Of a DNA stretch of 51,653 nucleotides, positions 17,459 to 26,921 are shown in pieces. The number at the start of each line of letters is the position of its first letter. Within the stretch, counting starts at the first letter, position 1. The stretch spans positions 1-51,653 of the forward strand of contig CALUIV010000022.1 in the NCBI GenBank assembly GCA_944320775.1. Direction: 5' to 3'. The notes under the pieces are model-generated. The model ran no database searches. It worked only from the letters and a program-made list of their open reading frames with translations, and was not told the DNA's origin. The translations under genes and the position numbers were made by a program. The DNA comes from an uncultured Paraprevotella sp. Its GTDB lineage: Bacteria; Bacteroidota; Bacteroidia; Bacteroidales; Bacteroidaceae.

Positions 17459-18304
17459 CTATTCTAAGGAAATTTTTTCAACTTCAATGTTTGTATTGAG
17501 GAAGATGGTGGCTGAGTCCTTGAATTTCTCTGGTGATTCCGTAGTCAGGAACCGGCAGGTTCCATTTTTAGTGCATTGCAGTTCTATGTCTGTATGTCGT
17601 TTTAGATACTTTTTCAGGCTGTTTGCCACATAGTCGCCTTGTGGAATGATTTTGATATTTCTAGGCGTATATTTGAGGATCTTGTTCAACAATAGTGGAT
17701 AATGAGTACATCCCAGTATGATAGTATCAATTTGAGGGTCTTTCCGTAATAGATTGTTTATTCGTTTTTTAACAAAATAATCTGCTCCAGGAGAATCGTA
17801 TTCGTTGTTTTCAACCAGAGGAACCCACATGGGACAAGCTTCGCCTGTCACCTGAATATCCGGAAATAGTTTATGAATTTCCAAAGGATAAGATTCTGAA
17901 TTGATTGTTCCTTGTGTTGCAACAATACCGACATGTCTTGTGTTTGTAATTGCTCCAATGGATTCAGCTGTTGGTCTGATAACACCGAGGACTCTTCTAC
18001 TATTGTCTAATAAAGGCAAATCATTTTCCTGAATGCTTTTCAATGCTTTTGCAGAAGCAGTGTTACACGCAAGAATAACTAAATGACATCCCATTTCAAA
18101 TAACTTTTTAACAGCCTGAAGAGTGAATTCATAGACAATCTCATAAGAACGGGATCCATATGGTGTGCGTGCATTATCTCCCAAATATAAATAGTCGTAT
18201 TGGGGAAGTAATTGTCTGAATTGTCTGAGTATAGTTAATCCACCGTAGCCGGAATCAAAAACACCGATAGGTCCGGGTGTCGTGGGTAAGCCCTCTTTGT
18301 TCAT
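17459..18304 (-). CDS. murI: glutamate racemase
   Basis: MurI makes D-glutamate for peptidoglycan. The 281-residue protein has both catalytic cysteines, Cys80 in ILACNTASAKA and Cys199 in ILGCTHYPLL, the substrate-binding start GVFDSGYGGLTIL (Asp17, Ser18) and YLGDNARTPYGSRS. A C-terminal extension of about 35 residues past the core (KNGTCRFLTTESPEKFKDSA) is seen in related proteins from this order. It follows an ompH-type gene by 20 bases and likely shares its promoter, linking cell-wall and outer-membrane functions. Confidence 0.95.
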   Translation of the reverse strand: MNKEGLPTTPGPIGVFDSGYGGLTILRQFRQLLPQYDYLYLGDNARTPYGSRSYEIVYEFTLQAVKKLFEMGCHLVILACNTASAKALKSIQENDLPLLDNSRRVLGVIRPTAESIGAITNTRHVGIVATQGTINSESYPLEIHKLFPDIQVTGEACPMWVPLVENNEYDSPGADYFVKKRINNLLRKDPQIDTIILGCTHYPLLLNKILKYTPRNIKIIPQGDYVANSLKKYLKRHTDIELQCTKNGTCRFLTTESPEKFKDSATIFLNTNIEVEKISLE

Positions 18305-18324
18305 TGATTATATTTTTGATATTT

Positions 18325-18987
18325 TTATTGGATACCGTTTGTCAGACTGTCTTTGCTGGTTGTGTTTGATATAGGTTCTACAGTGCTGATGGTGTCAGTT
18401 GTTTGTTGTATTGAGTCCTCCGCAATGGGTTGCAGCAGTTGGGCCTGAGGCAAGATCGTTTCCTTGATTTCGCGGACTGTAATAAGGCCTAGTTTCAGCT
18501 TGACATCATCTGTTGCATCGACACCTTGCAGGTTGTTAATAAACGGGTACACATCTGCATCGGTATTTAGAATGTAGGCATAGTTTCTTTCAAAACCAAC
18601 CTTTTTTATGGCTTCATATATTTTCTTTTTCAGTTCTGCATATAATTCTTCTTCCGCTTTTTTCAGTTCGGCTTCTGCGTTTTTTCTGAACTTGATTCCA
18701 CTTTCCATCAGGCTGTGTAGTTCATTCTGACGTTTTAGCAGAATGTTGTCAGGAAAATCGCTCTGTCCTTGTAGAAATTCAGCAAATTTTGTCTGAAATT
18801 CTTTTTCGGTCCATTCTGCTTCTTTATCGTATTCCTTTTTCAGCTCCGTTAGTTTTTTAAGTGTAACTTGATATTCTGGCATCAGTTGCATGATTTCGTT
18901 GACACTCAGATAGCCAAATTTGTTTTGTGCTTGTACTTGTACAGCGAAAAAAAGCGTGAATACGCAAATTAGAGTATGTAGTTTCAT
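18325..18987 (-). CDS. OmpH/Skp-family periplasmic chaperone, third copy, with polar tail
   Basis: I start at the ATG opening the signal peptide MKLHTLICVFTLFFAVQVQA, nine codons into the longest frame. The mature part has the Skp-type plan: a beta strand (FGYLSVNEIMQLMPEY), a long charged coiled coil (about 55-135) and a closing strand pair (YAYILNTDADVYPF). Skp proteins are trimeric holdases for unfolded outer-membrane proteins. Unlike the two copies in the bamA operon, this one has about 45 extra residues at the C-terminus rich in Ser, Thr and Gln, of unknown role. It has its own strong promoter and is cotranscribed with murI. Confidence 0.88.
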   Translation of the reverse strand: MKLHTLICVFTLFFAVQVQAQNKFGYLSVNEIMQLMPEYQVTLKKLTELKKEYDKEAEWTEKEFQTKFAEFLQGQSDFPDNILLKRQNELHSLMESGIKFRKNAEAELKKAEEELYAELKKKIYEAIKKVGFERNYAYILNTDADVYPFINNLQGVDATDDVKLKLGLITVREIKETILPQAQLLQPIAEDSIQQTTDTISTVEPISNTTSKDSLTNGIQ

Positions 18988-19011
18988 ATTGAAAAATATT
19001 ATATGTTGTTG

Positions 19012-19042
19012 CAAAAGTAGCGTATTCTATGGAGAATGCAAA
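19012..19042 (-). promoter_or_regulatory. consensus Bacteroidales promoter for ompH3-murI
   Basis: On the minus strand TTTG (19039-19042), exactly 19 bases, then TACTTTTG (19012-19019): a full match to the -33/-7 consensus. It sits just after the terminator of the upstream operon and 25 bases before the ATG. Confidence 0.8.
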
Positions 19043-19049
19043 ATATTGA

Positions 19050-19097
19050 TACAGAAAAAGGGGATTCATCTATTTGATAGAATCCCCTTTTTCTGTA
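19050..19097 (-). terminator. intrinsic terminator of the bamA-ompH operon
   Basis: Perfect 18-bp arms at 19050-19067 and 19080-19097, with a GC core (GGGGATTC/GAATCCCC) followed by a T run on the minus strand. It lies 14 bases after the second ompH stop. Confidence 0.85.
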
Positions 19098-19110
19098 TTA
19101 ATTATTTTAT

Positions 19111-19608
19111 TTATTGAAGTCCTAGTTTCTTTTTTAATTCTGCTGTGACATCCGTACTGAGGGTAGTACTGATATAAGGAACTCCTGCAGTGACATCCAT
19201 GATATAAACGTAACCGCCAGCCTGGCCTATTTCCTTGATGGCTGTCAGCATCTTGTTTGAAATGTTTTGCATTTTCTCCTGAGATGCTTTCTGCAGTGCC
19301 ATCTGGTTGTCTTGATAGCTTTGTTGTATTCTTTGGTTCAGATCTTGTAATTCTGCTTCACGGCGCTGTCTTACGTTGTCTAGCAGATTAGCGCTTTCTT
19401 TTTCGTAGGCAGCTACTTTTTTCTGCAATTCGTCTTGCATGCGTTTCAAGTCATCTTCATACTGTTTTTGCAGAGTTTCCAATTCTGTCTGAGCGGTTTT
19501 ATATTCCGGCATAAGCTGAATAATGTCGGCAGAATTGAAGTGACCGAATTTTTGTGCGAATACTCCGATTGGTGCAATCAGGAGAATCAATAATAATAGT
19601 TTTTTCAT
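19111..19608 (-). CDS. OmpH/Skp-family periplasmic chaperone, second copy
   Basis: The start chosen opens the signal peptide MKKLLLLILLIAPIGVFA; the longer frame adds 16 codons with no signal character. The mature protein, about 145 residues, shows FGHFNSADIIQLMPEYKTAQ, a coiled coil (about 40-125) and the closing YVYIMDVTAGVPYIS. The first strand is closely similar to that of the third copy (FGYLSVNEIMQLMPEY), so these two look like a more recent duplication than the first copy. It is the last gene of the bamA operon and should deliver outer-membrane proteins to the BAM complex. Confidence 0.9.
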   Translation of the reverse strand: MKKLLLLILLIAPIGVFAQKFGHFNSADIIQLMPEYKTAQTELETLQKQYEDDLKRMQDELQKKVAAYEKESANLLDNVRQRREAELQDLNQRIQQSYQDNQMALQKASQEKMQNISNKMLTAIKEIGQAGGYVYIMDVTAGVPYISTTLSTDVTAELKKKLGLQ

Positions 19609-19667
19609 TTTTATTTGTGTTTTAATTAATCGTTTCAGATTTATTTTTCCTTGCAAAAATACGAATG

Positions 19668-20186
19668 TTAGTTCGAATATCCTAATTTTGCAAGAACTTC
19701 ATTGCTGATATCAATTTTGGGCGAGGCAAAAATAATACCAGTGTCAGAAGCGCGATCCAATATAAGAGAATATCCTTTTGTATTGCTGATATCTTTAATC
19801 GCATTGTATATTTCGTCTTGTATTGGTCCCATGAGGCTTTCTCTTTTCTTGAAAAGTTCTCCTTCAGGTCCAAAGTATTTCTTTCTGAGCTCTGCTGCTT
19901 CTTTTTCTTTCGCAACGATTTCTTCTTCTTTTTTTGTTTTTTGTTCATTACTTAAGAATACAGCTTCGCTTTGATAGTTCTTGTATAAAGTCTGAGCTTC
20001 TTCGTTAAGAGCGTCAACCTCTGCTTGCCATTTTTTGGATATTTGGTTTAATTGTTCGCTGGCTCGTTCATACGCTGGTATTTTAGCTAGGATATATTCC
20101 ATATCTACGAGAGCGAATTTTTGTGCAGAAACTTGTGTTATTCCTAAACTACAGGTCAGAAATAACAGAAACAGTACTCTTTTCAT
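19668..20186 (-). CDS. OmpH/Skp-family periplasmic chaperone, first copy
   Basis: A signal peptide (MKRVLFLLFLTCSLGITQVSA) precedes FALVDMEYILAKIPAYERA, a coiled-coil arm (about 45-110) and the closing strands YSLILDRASDTGIIFASPK. Length (172) is usual for the family. It lies 11 bases after bamA, the classical skp position. An ATG two codons earlier is possible but adds nothing. Confidence 0.92.
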   Translation of the reverse strand: MKRVLFLLFLTCSLGITQVSAQKFALVDMEYILAKIPAYERASEQLNQISKKWQAEVDALNEEAQTLYKNYQSEAVFLSNEQKTKKEEEIVAKEKEAAELRKKYFGPEGELFKKRESLMGPIQDEIYNAIKDISNTKGYSLILDRASDTGIIFASPKIDISNEVLAKLGYSN

Positions 20187-20197
20187 ATGCATTTTAT

Positions 20198-22822
20198 TTA
20201 AAATTCTTGTCCTAAAATAAAGTGTATGTTGCTCTTTCCTTTTGTTCCGAACACTTCATCGAAACCATATCCCCAGTCAATACCCATTAATCCGATCATT
20301 GGTAAGAAAATACGTACTCCGACACCTGCAGAACGTTTCATATCGAAAGGATTGATTTTGCTGACATTGTTCCAGGCATTTCCTCCTTCAACAAAAGCCA
20401 GAGCGTAGATATTAGTTGATCCTTCCAGCATAAGCGGATAACGTAGTTCCAGAGTAAAGCGGTCGTATGCATAACCGATATATCCGTTTGGTGTTAGTGA
20501 ACCGTTGCCGTAACCTCTCAAACCAATAGTTTCGGTGGCATATGTTGACGAATATCCAGAAGTACCGTCACCACCCACATAGAACGTTTCAAACGGCGAA
20601 AGTTTGTTTTTGTTATATGAACCGACTACACCAAACTCAACGCGGGTCATCAATACCGGGCATTTGTTGCTTCCGCTCAAGGCTGTATAGGTCTTACTTC
20701 TGAATTTCCATTTATGATATTCCACCCATCTGTATTTTTCTTGCAGTTCTCTTTGGTAAGTCGAACTCTGGTAGTTTGTAGCCAGCGATGCATAATCCTT
20801 TTTATCGAAAAGTGAATAAGGAGGAGTCAGTGAAGCAGTCAGGCTGAATTCTGATCCTCTTCTCGGATAGATTGGATTATCTGTTGAATTACGTCCCAAT
20901 GTCAGATTCAAACTGATATTGTTACAGGTTCCGTTAGCAATCATGAAATATTTCCAGTCTTTCATGATATAACGTTGGTATGACAAATCAGCAACTAGCG
21001 TAAAATAGTCATCCGGCCAACGAAGACGTTTACCCCAACCCAGTGATACACCGAAGATCTTTACATATTTATCGGGATCGTAATAATTCTCATATATGTT
21101 CGAAGAGGTTGAACCGATGCCATACAAATAGTTATAATAACTGTTCTGGTAGGCTTCGTTATAATAATATTCGTTTACGTCTGTCTGTTTTGAGAAAAAC
21201 GCAGAGAATGATAACTGATTCGGGCGTTTACCGCCAAACCAGGGATTTACGTAACTGATGCTGTATGACTGATAGAACTGAGCGTTCGTCTGTCCGCTAA
21301 TGCTGAATGTTTCACCATTTCCTTGTGGCAGAATACCTCGTCTTAATCCGTCCCGGTTGAAAAGGTTTGCCATACAGAAGTTTGTGAACTTCAGACCTAT
21401 TTTTCCAATAACACCAGTTTGTCCATAACCTAAAGAAAATTCGATTTGGTCGTTCGATTTCGAAGTCAGTCCCCAATTGATGTCTACAGTTCCGGTTTCC
21501 ATATTCGGAGTTACTTGTGGGTTCACATTTTGTTCAAAGTGTCCCATAGAGGCAATTTCACGGAAAGAACGTTCAAGTGCTTCCTGATTATAAAGGTCGC
21601 CCGGTTTATTTCTAAGTTCCCGACGGACAACATTCTCGTATACCCGGTCGTTTCCGGATATTCTGACATGACCGATTGTTGCTTGTGTTCCTTCTGTAAT
21701 TCTCATTTCCAGATCAATAGAATCACCGTCTATATTTACTTCCACCGGATCTATTCTAGAAAAAACGTAACCATTGTTCAGATAAAGTTTGGAAATCGCA
21801 TCTTCGTCCATATTCAATCGGTCATCCAGTTTTTTCTGGTTGTATACATCTCCTTTCTGCATGCGGAGTAAATTGGCTAGATTTTCTGTATTATAAACAG
21901 TATTTCCTGCCCAATCGATATTTCGTATATGGTATTGTTGTCCTTCGTCTATTTTTACGTAGACATTAACCGTTTTCTCATCATTTGCCCAAACGCTGTC
22001 TGCTACGATAACAGCATCTCTATAACCTAATTCGTTATATTTTGCAATCAGGTTGTCCTTATCTTCTTCATACTTTTCTTCTATGAATTTTTTCGGACGG
22101 AACCACTCAGCGAATTTTCCTTTTTCATTTGTTTTCTTAAATGCACCAGGTGTGAACATGGTACCTTTAATTTGCTTCAGTGTGAGTGCCTGATTACCTT
22201 CAATAATAATCTGATTGACCTTGATTTTTGTTTTTTTATCGACGTTTACATCAACTATAATTTTATCGGGAGCCGATACATCGTCTTTTTGTACGATTGC
22301 TATTTCTGCATTTTTATATCCCTTTTCGTCGAAATATCTTTTAGCTAAAATTTTAGCCTTGTCGATCATGTTGGGAGTTAATTGGGCATCTTTAATCAAA
22401 CCCAACTTAGCTTCCAGATCTTCTTTTTCCGATTTCTTAACGCCGTTATAATTGATCTGCGATATTCTTGGACGTTGTGTCAGTTTTACGCACAAATATG
22501 CCTTCTGACCGACGATACTGTCAAGTTCGATGCGGACATTTGAGAATAATCCATTTTTCCAGTATCTTTTTACGGCCATAGTAATTTCATCACCAGGTAT
22601 TGAAATTCGTTGTCCAACTGAAAGACCAGAAATACCAACAAGTAGATAGTCGTCATAATTTTTAACTCCTTCTACTTTTATTCCACCGATAATATAATTT
22701 TGAGGTGTTCTTGAGTATTCTATGCTTGGTTTGATGATTTTCTCATTTTGTTGGGCATAGGCTGGCGAGGATGCAAGCAAAAATGCTAATGCAACGAGTG
22801 CTGAACTTGTTGGTTTTCTCAT
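20198..22822 (-). CDS. bamA: outer-membrane protein assembly factor BamA
   Basis: BamA inserts beta-barrel proteins into the outer membrane. The 874-residue precursor has a signal peptide ending near AYAQQ, five POTRA domains spanning about 40-440 (for example [70 protein letters not shown]) and a 16-strand barrel with the family loop [40 protein letters not shown] and a terminal Phe. The ATG overlaps the uppS stop by 4 bases (ATGA), so translation is probably coupled. Two ompH genes follow. Confidence 0.97.
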   Translation of the reverse strand: MRKPTSSALVALAFLLASSPAYAQQNEKIIKPSIEYSRTPQNYIIGGIKVEGVKNYDDYLLVGISGLSVGQRISIPGDEITMAVKRYWKNGLFSNVRIELDSIVGQKAYLCVKLTQRPRISQINYNGVKKSEKEDLEAKLGLIKDAQLTPNMIDKAKILAKRYFDEKGYKNAEIAIVQKDDVSAPDKIIVDVNVDKKTKIKVNQIIIEGNQALTLKQIKGTMFTPGAFKKTNEKGKFAEWFRPKKFIEEKYEEDKDNLIAKYNELGYRDAVIVADSVWANDEKTVNVYVKIDEGQQYHIRNIDWAGNTVYNTENLANLLRMQKGDVYNQKKLDDRLNMDEDAISKLYLNNGYVFSRIDPVEVNIDGDSIDLEMRITEGTQATIGHVRISGNDRVYENVVRRELRNKPGDLYNQEALERSFREIASMGHFEQNVNPQVTPNMETGTVDINWGLTSKSNDQIEFSLGYGQTGVIGKIGLKFTNFCMANLFNRDGLRRGILPQGNGETFSISGQTNAQFYQSYSISYVNPWFGGKRPNQLSFSAFFSKQTDVNEYYYNEAYQNSYYNYLYGIGSTSSNIYENYYDPDKYVKIFGVSLGWGKRLRWPDDYFTLVADLSYQRYIMKDWKYFMIANGTCNNISLNLTLGRNSTDNPIYPRRGSEFSLTASLTPPYSLFDKKDYASLATNYQSSTYQRELQEKYRWVEYHKWKFRSKTYTALSGSNKCPVLMTRVEFGVVGSYNKNKLSPFETFYVGGDGTSGYSSTYATETIGLRGYGNGSLTPNGYIGYAYDRFTLELRYPLMLEGSTNIYALAFVEGGNAWNNVSKINPFDMKRSAGVGVRIFLPMIGLMGIDWGYGFDEVFGTKGKSNIHFILGQEF

Positions 22823-23577
22823 GAGATTGTGTTGTTTTGTTCTGTCAGTTGTTCACTGGTTTTTCCAAATCTTCTTTCTCTCGACTGAAAGTCGATGATG
22901 GCCTTGTGAAATTCTGCTTCATCAAAGTCGGGCCAGAAAGTGTCGCAAAAATATAATTCTGAATAGGCTGCTTGCCAAAGCAGGTAATTACTGATTCGTT
23001 TTTCGCCACCAGTTCTGATCAGTAAGTCTGGGTCTGGCATAAAACTGGTATTTAGATGCTCAGCAACAGTCTGTTCTGTAATATCTTCTATATTCAATAT
23101 ACCGTCTTTTATTTTCTGTGCTATAATTTTTGTTGACTGAGTCAGTTCCCAGCGTGAAGAGTAACTGATGGCAATGACCATGGTCATCTTGTTATTTGCA
23201 GCAGTTCTTTCCATGCATTCATTAATTCGTTGCTGAACAGGAGCGGGTAGACGTTGTAAATCACCGATGATATGGAATCTAACGTTGTTTTTCATGAAAA
23301 TCTCTTCCTCAAGATGATCTAGGATCAATCCCATCAGTGCTGCTATTTCGGCTGCAGGTCTGTTCCAGTTTTCTGTAGAAAATGTATATAATGTCAAATA
23401 CTTCACGCCTAGGCGGGTAGCTTCTTCAGTGATTTTCTTAACTGTTTCTACACCTTGCTGATGGCCGGCTGTTCGCGGTAGGCCTTTAGCTTTAGCCCAG
23501 CGTCCATTTCCATCCATGATGATGGCTATATGGGCTGGAATGCGTTCCTTGTCAATTTGTTGCTGATATGACACCAT
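22819..23577 (-). CDS. uppS: di-trans,poly-cis-undecaprenyl-diphosphate synthase
   Basis: UppS makes the C55 lipid carrier for peptidoglycan and surface glycans. The 252-residue protein has the cis-prenyltransferase motifs [19 protein letters not shown] (catalytic Asp and phosphate loop), [45 protein letters not shown] and [13 protein letters not shown]. It overlaps bamA by 4 bases and starts 5 bases after the DUF6089 gene, a syntenic arrangement typical of this order. Confidence 0.96.
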   Translation of the reverse strand: MVSYQQQIDKERIPAHIAIIMDGNGRWAKAKGLPRTAGHQQGVETVKKITEEATRLGVKYLTLYTFSTENWNRPAAEIAALMGLILDHLEEEIFMKNNVRFHIIGDLQRLPAPVQQRINECMERTAANNKMTMVIAISYSSRWELTQSTKIIAQKIKDGILNIEDITEQTVAEHLNTSFMPDPDLLIRTGGEKRISNYLLWQAAYSELYFCDTFWPDFDEAEFHKAIIDFQSRERRFGKTSEQLTEQNNTIS

Positions 23578-23582
23578 AGTTG

Positions 23583-24296
23583 TTAGTTGTTACATTGGCG
23601 ATATTTCGGGAATAGATCGTATGTCAGAAAAATTTGGGTAAATGAGTAGCAGTCTTTATTTTTAAAACTACCACTTGTAATACCATATGGAGCATCTAAT
23701 TTTCCTCCTTGATTATTTGAGACATCGAGAGCGTCACATGTCGTAAATCTGACACTCCATTCTAAACCGATGTTGATTCTTTCTTTTATTTTATATTTGA
23801 TCCCAATACCAAGCGGGATGTTAAAACCTGCATCTATTTCTGCTGGTCGGGAAGCAAATGTCATCCCTATACCGGCAAGCATATATGGTGTGATCCGTTT
23901 GTTATCTTTAAAGCCGTTTCCTGTTCCGTATCCCCAGAAATTGAATTCGAATTGGGCTCCCAGGTCGAAAATATTTCTACTGAATTTAATGTGGGCCGGT
24001 GCTCCGCCTTCAGGGGTGCCTGAGTTAGGATCTTCAGGGAAAAACATATGATCGCTGTTTCCCGATATATGTCCCCATGCCAAATTACCTTTGACGGCCA
24101 TCCTGGGATTGAATATATATCGGGCCATAATGCCACCCATACCTCCCAGGTTCTTGAATGGGGTACTGTTTGCATCTCCTAGATAAAAACAGCCACCGAC
24201 CCCTCCGCCCAATTCCATTTTATATTCCAGTTCTTGTCCGGAAATGGGCAGACAGATACTTATTATTCCGATGAGTCCGGCGACCAGTCTTTTCAT
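23583..24296 (-). CDS. DUF6089-type outer-membrane beta-barrel protein
   Basis: A 237-residue protein with a signal peptide (ending near ISGQ) and an alternating beta-strand pattern with many Gly and aromatic residues ([32 protein letters not shown]-like strands, [17 protein letters not shown]) ending in YDLFPKYRQ. This matches DUF6089, an eight-stranded barrel family found next to uppS and bamA. Function is unknown; the location inside the bamA operon suggests an envelope-assembly role. It follows the DUF6242 lipoprotein gene by 10 bases. Confidence 0.82.
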   Translation of the reverse strand: MKRLVAGLIGIISICLPISGQELEYKMELGGGVGGCFYLGDANSTPFKNLGGMGGIMARYIFNPRMAVKGNLAWGHISGNSDHMFFPEDPNSGTPEGGAPAHIKFSRNIFDLGAQFEFNFWGYGTGNGFKDNKRITPYMLAGIGMTFASRPAEIDAGFNIPLGIGIKYKIKERINIGLEWSVRFTTCDALDVSNNQGGKLDAPYGITSGSFKNKDCYSFTQIFLTYDLFPKYRQCNN

Positions 24297-24306
24297 TTAA
24301 AAAAAT

Positions 24307-25683
24307 CTAGTTGATACCTTTCCATACTTGTGAACCACATATCAGCCAGAATCGGCCCTGTTCGTCCGTACAGCCGCTGAAACAGTTTGTATACGGATTT
24401 AAATTTTCAGGCACTGTTATGTCGTTATAGTTCGGCTTCCATGTGATGCCATTGTCAATGCTGATATAAAATGCTTCAAACGGTTTTTGTGTATTCCCTG
24501 CGTTTACAGATCCGCCAAATGCAATAAGATTTTGGTGCATTCTGACTATATGAAGATTTTCCATTCGTGGGAGCAAATAGTCATTATATGAGTCTGCATT
24601 ATAATGCATCCAGCTTTCTTCATCGTCTATGTTTAAGATCTTACTTATAATTGCAGTAGCAGTATCTGTCGGATAAATATCATGATTTCTGGATCCGGCG
24701 ATTAAAAGTCGTTCTATGTTGTTTCCCTGAGTGTAGCGTATAGCAGCAACGTCTTCTGTTGGCAAGCAGTCATTGGACGCATCTATAACTTCTTCGTTCC
24801 AGGTCATTCCGTTATCTGCCGAACGATAGATGGCGCCTGATATCAGGGCATATAAGTTTTGGCTGTCACAGCCGATAAGCAGATCGACATTCTGGGTCTG
24901 TGGAATGGTTTCCCAGTTTGTTCCATTGTCTGAAATCAGCAACTTCCCAGATGATGTACTCATATATAGCTTGTTATTGAGTAACTGTATTGAACGGATG
25001 TTACCTTGTTCGCAGCCGGTTGTATTCGCTGTTTTCCAGGAAATTTCTGCTTGATTGTCAGCACCAATATACCGTGCGGATTTCATTATTTGGGATTGGC
25101 TGTTTACGCCAAAGACAAATAAACTGTCTTGCCAGGCAATGGCTTGGATTTTTTCCATTTCCGATAAAGAATTAGCGGATTCTTCATGCCATTGGATCGT
25201 TTGTTCTTCTTGTTGTGCTACGTTTACTTGTACTTCGTAGTCTTTTTCACCTTTTCCATCGTTGGATACCACACGAAAAATTACAGGATTACTGAAATCA
25301 ATGGAATCGCTGGAAGAATATACTTTCCAATCAGCGATAACTTCGCCTTCAAATCCTGTTTCCCGATAGGCTACTTGTCCATAGGCACTAATCGTAGCCA
25401 GGACGCTTTTTACAGAAGACCCATACGGCAATGAATCTCGATTGTATATTTTCATATTGACCTGGTCAATGGTCATCGGATAGTAACTTCCTGAATAGGT
25501 GATTGTATAGGTGCTGTCTTCGCCATCCGAGTCGGTCGTGTGCATGGTTCGAGTGATGCTTCCTAAAGTAAAACTGGTAATGGCACAATCGCTTGAATAT
25601 TCATATTTTGTCTCGTCCGCACAAGAGAAGTTCAGAATAACTGCTACTGTGCAGAAGATCATGCGAAGAAAAGTTTTTTTCAT
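24307..25683 (-). CDS. DUF6242-type lipoprotein with BNR-like propeller
   Basis: I start 11 codons into the longest frame, at MKKTFLRMIFCTVAVILNFSC, which gives a lipoprotein signal with Cys21. Residues about 30-160 form an Ig-like DUF6242 N-terminal region (CAITSFTLGSITRTMHTTD, VSNDGKGEKDYEVQV). From about 170 a beta-propeller with Asp-box-like repeats follows (LISDNGTNWETI, RSADNGMTWNEEVI, ISIDNGITWKPNY). The Asp boxes suggest a sialidase-like fold but no catalytic set is visible. It is the first gene of the uppS-bamA operon with its own promoter. Its role is unknown to me. Confidence 0.84.
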   Translation of the reverse strand: MKKTFLRMIFCTVAVILNFSCADETKYEYSSDCAITSFTLGSITRTMHTTDSDGEDSTYTITYSGSYYPMTIDQVNMKIYNRDSLPYGSSVKSVLATISAYGQVAYRETGFEGEVIADWKVYSSSDSIDFSNPVIFRVVSNDGKGEKDYEVQVNVAQQEEQTIQWHEESANSLSEMEKIQAIAWQDSLFVFGVNSQSQIMKSARYIGADNQAEISWKTANTTGCEQGNIRSIQLLNNKLYMSTSSGKLLISDNGTNWETIPQTQNVDLLIGCDSQNLYALISGAIYRSADNGMTWNEEVIDASNDCLPTEDVAAIRYTQGNNIERLLIAGSRNHDIYPTDTATAIISKILNIDDEESWMHYNADSYNDYLLPRMENLHIVRMHQNLIAFGGSVNAGNTQKPFEAFYISIDNGITWKPNYNDITVPENLNPYTNCFSGCTDEQGRFWLICGSQVWKGIN

Positions 25684-25713
25684 TTGAATCGTGATGTTAT
25701 GTTGTTTAGTCCG

Positions 25714-25744
25714 CAAAAATACTCACAATTTTTACTTTTACGAA
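25714..25744 (-). promoter_or_regulatory. promoter of the DUF6242-uppS-bamA-ompH operon
   Basis: On the minus strand TTCG (25741-25744), 19 bases, then TATTTTTG (25714-25721), an exact -7 match. The same TTCG form of the -33 box recurs before aroQ and nhaA. Confidence 0.7.
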
Positions 25745-25781
25745 AATTTATGCGTTGAATTATCTAAAATAATAGGTAAAA

Positions 25782-26861
25782 CTATATAAATGGTCGTGAA
25801 ATGTAAGTGATTGTGTTTCCTCCTATTTGTTTTGTTCCGATTTTCAGATTTTTATCGGTTCCTAAGGACAGGGCGGGTGCGGGGATTCCTGTTCCTAACA
25901 ACATCGGAGCTTGTTCAATACGGATAGTGTCCCATAAATCTGCTTGGATAAACTCGTGTAATGTTCTGGCACCTCCTTCCACAAGTAGGGATTGAATACC
26001 GCATTGGTATAAGTCAGACATTATTTGTGGCAACAAGGGTAAGTCCTTTTCCAATCTTATGGAGGTAACGGTATCATTGGCTGATTCTGGATACCGGCAG
26101 GTTTCAGTCGTGGTGTAATGTCGGGTTTGTCCTCCATCTGTAAACAGCTGAAGGTCTTCAGGTAATTCGTTTAGTGGGTCGATGACAATACGTATCGGAT
26201 TTTTGCCCGTCCATAATCTGACATTCAGTTTCGGATCGTCCAACAAGGCGGTTTTATAACCGACAAGAATGGCTTCATGGCAACTCCTTAGTTTGTGAAC
26301 GTCGGTCATACTTTCCGGATTTGAAAACCGTATAGCTGTTTTTCCGTCATCTGGACTGCGTTTGCCATCCAGAAATCCGTCGGCCGACTGTGCCCATTTC
26401 AGTGTGATAAACGGGCGTTTCTTTTGATGGAATGTAAAAAAACGCTTGTTGAGTTCTTTACATTCTTCTTCGCAGACGCCGACAGTGACATCAATGCCGG
26501 CATTCTGTAGCTTTTGTATGCCACGTCCCGCTACTTTGGCAAAAGGGTCCATACAACCGATGACAACCCGGGGAATTTGTTTTTCGATAATGAGGTCTGC
26601 ACAAGGAGGTGTTTTCCCATAATGAGAACATGGTTCCAAGCTGACATAGATCGTACTTCTCTTGAGCAGTTCCTGGTCTTTGACAGATCGGATTGCATGA
26701 ACCTCTGCGTGAGGTCCTCCGCATCGGATATGGTAACCTTCTCCGATGATTTTCCCGTCACACACGATGACCGCTCCGACCATCGGGTTGGGACTGGTTG
26801 TATTTTGTCCGTTGCGTGCCAGTTGTATGCAACGTTTCATGTAGATTTCTTCCTGGTTCAT
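25782..26861 (-). CDS. ribD: bifunctional riboflavin deaminase/reductase RibD
   Basis: RibD carries out the second and third steps of riboflavin synthesis. The N-terminal cytidine-deaminase-like domain (about 1-145) has the zinc site His51-Ala-Glu53 (GGPHAEVHAI), Cys78 (LEPCSHYGKTPPC) and Cys87. The reductase domain (about 150-359) shows RPFITLKWAQSADGFLDGK and LLVEGGARTLHEFI. Length 359 is standard. It is divergent from prmC with about 60 bases between the starts. No rib genes or FMN riboswitch lie nearby. Confidence 0.95.
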   Translation of the reverse strand: MNQEEIYMKRCIQLARNGQNTTSPNPMVGAVIVCDGKIIGEGYHIRCGGPHAEVHAIRSVKDQELLKRSTIYVSLEPCSHYGKTPPCADLIIEKQIPRVVIGCMDPFAKVAGRGIQKLQNAGIDVTVGVCEEECKELNKRFFTFHQKKRPFITLKWAQSADGFLDGKRSPDDGKTAIRFSNPESMTDVHKLRSCHEAILVGYKTALLDDPKLNVRLWTGKNPIRIVIDPLNELPEDLQLFTDGGQTRHYTTTETCRYPESANDTVTSIRLEKDLPLLPQIMSDLYQCGIQSLLVEGGARTLHEFIQADLWDTIRIEQAPMLLGTGIPAPALSLGTDKNLKIGTKQIGGNTITYISRPFI

Positions 26862-26882
26862 GGTTATATTTTAAATTTTCGT

Positions 26883-26890
26883 TATATTTG
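26883..26890 (+). promoter_or_regulatory. -7 element for prmC-recX-comF
   Basis: TATATTTG matches TAnnTTTG exactly, 31 bases before the prmC ATG. The -33 partner is poor. Confidence 0.5.
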
Positions 26891-26921
26891 CGTAGCTAGT
26901 AATGAAGTCACAAATCAAAGC

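Noticed and set aside
25782-26861. FMN riboswitch before ribD
   Set aside because: The leader between ribD and prmC is too short and lacks the conserved FMN aptamer sequence.
26514-26921. 5' extension of the prmC frame
   Set aside because: It runs antisense through ribD; the PrmC family match and a promoter box support the start at 26922.
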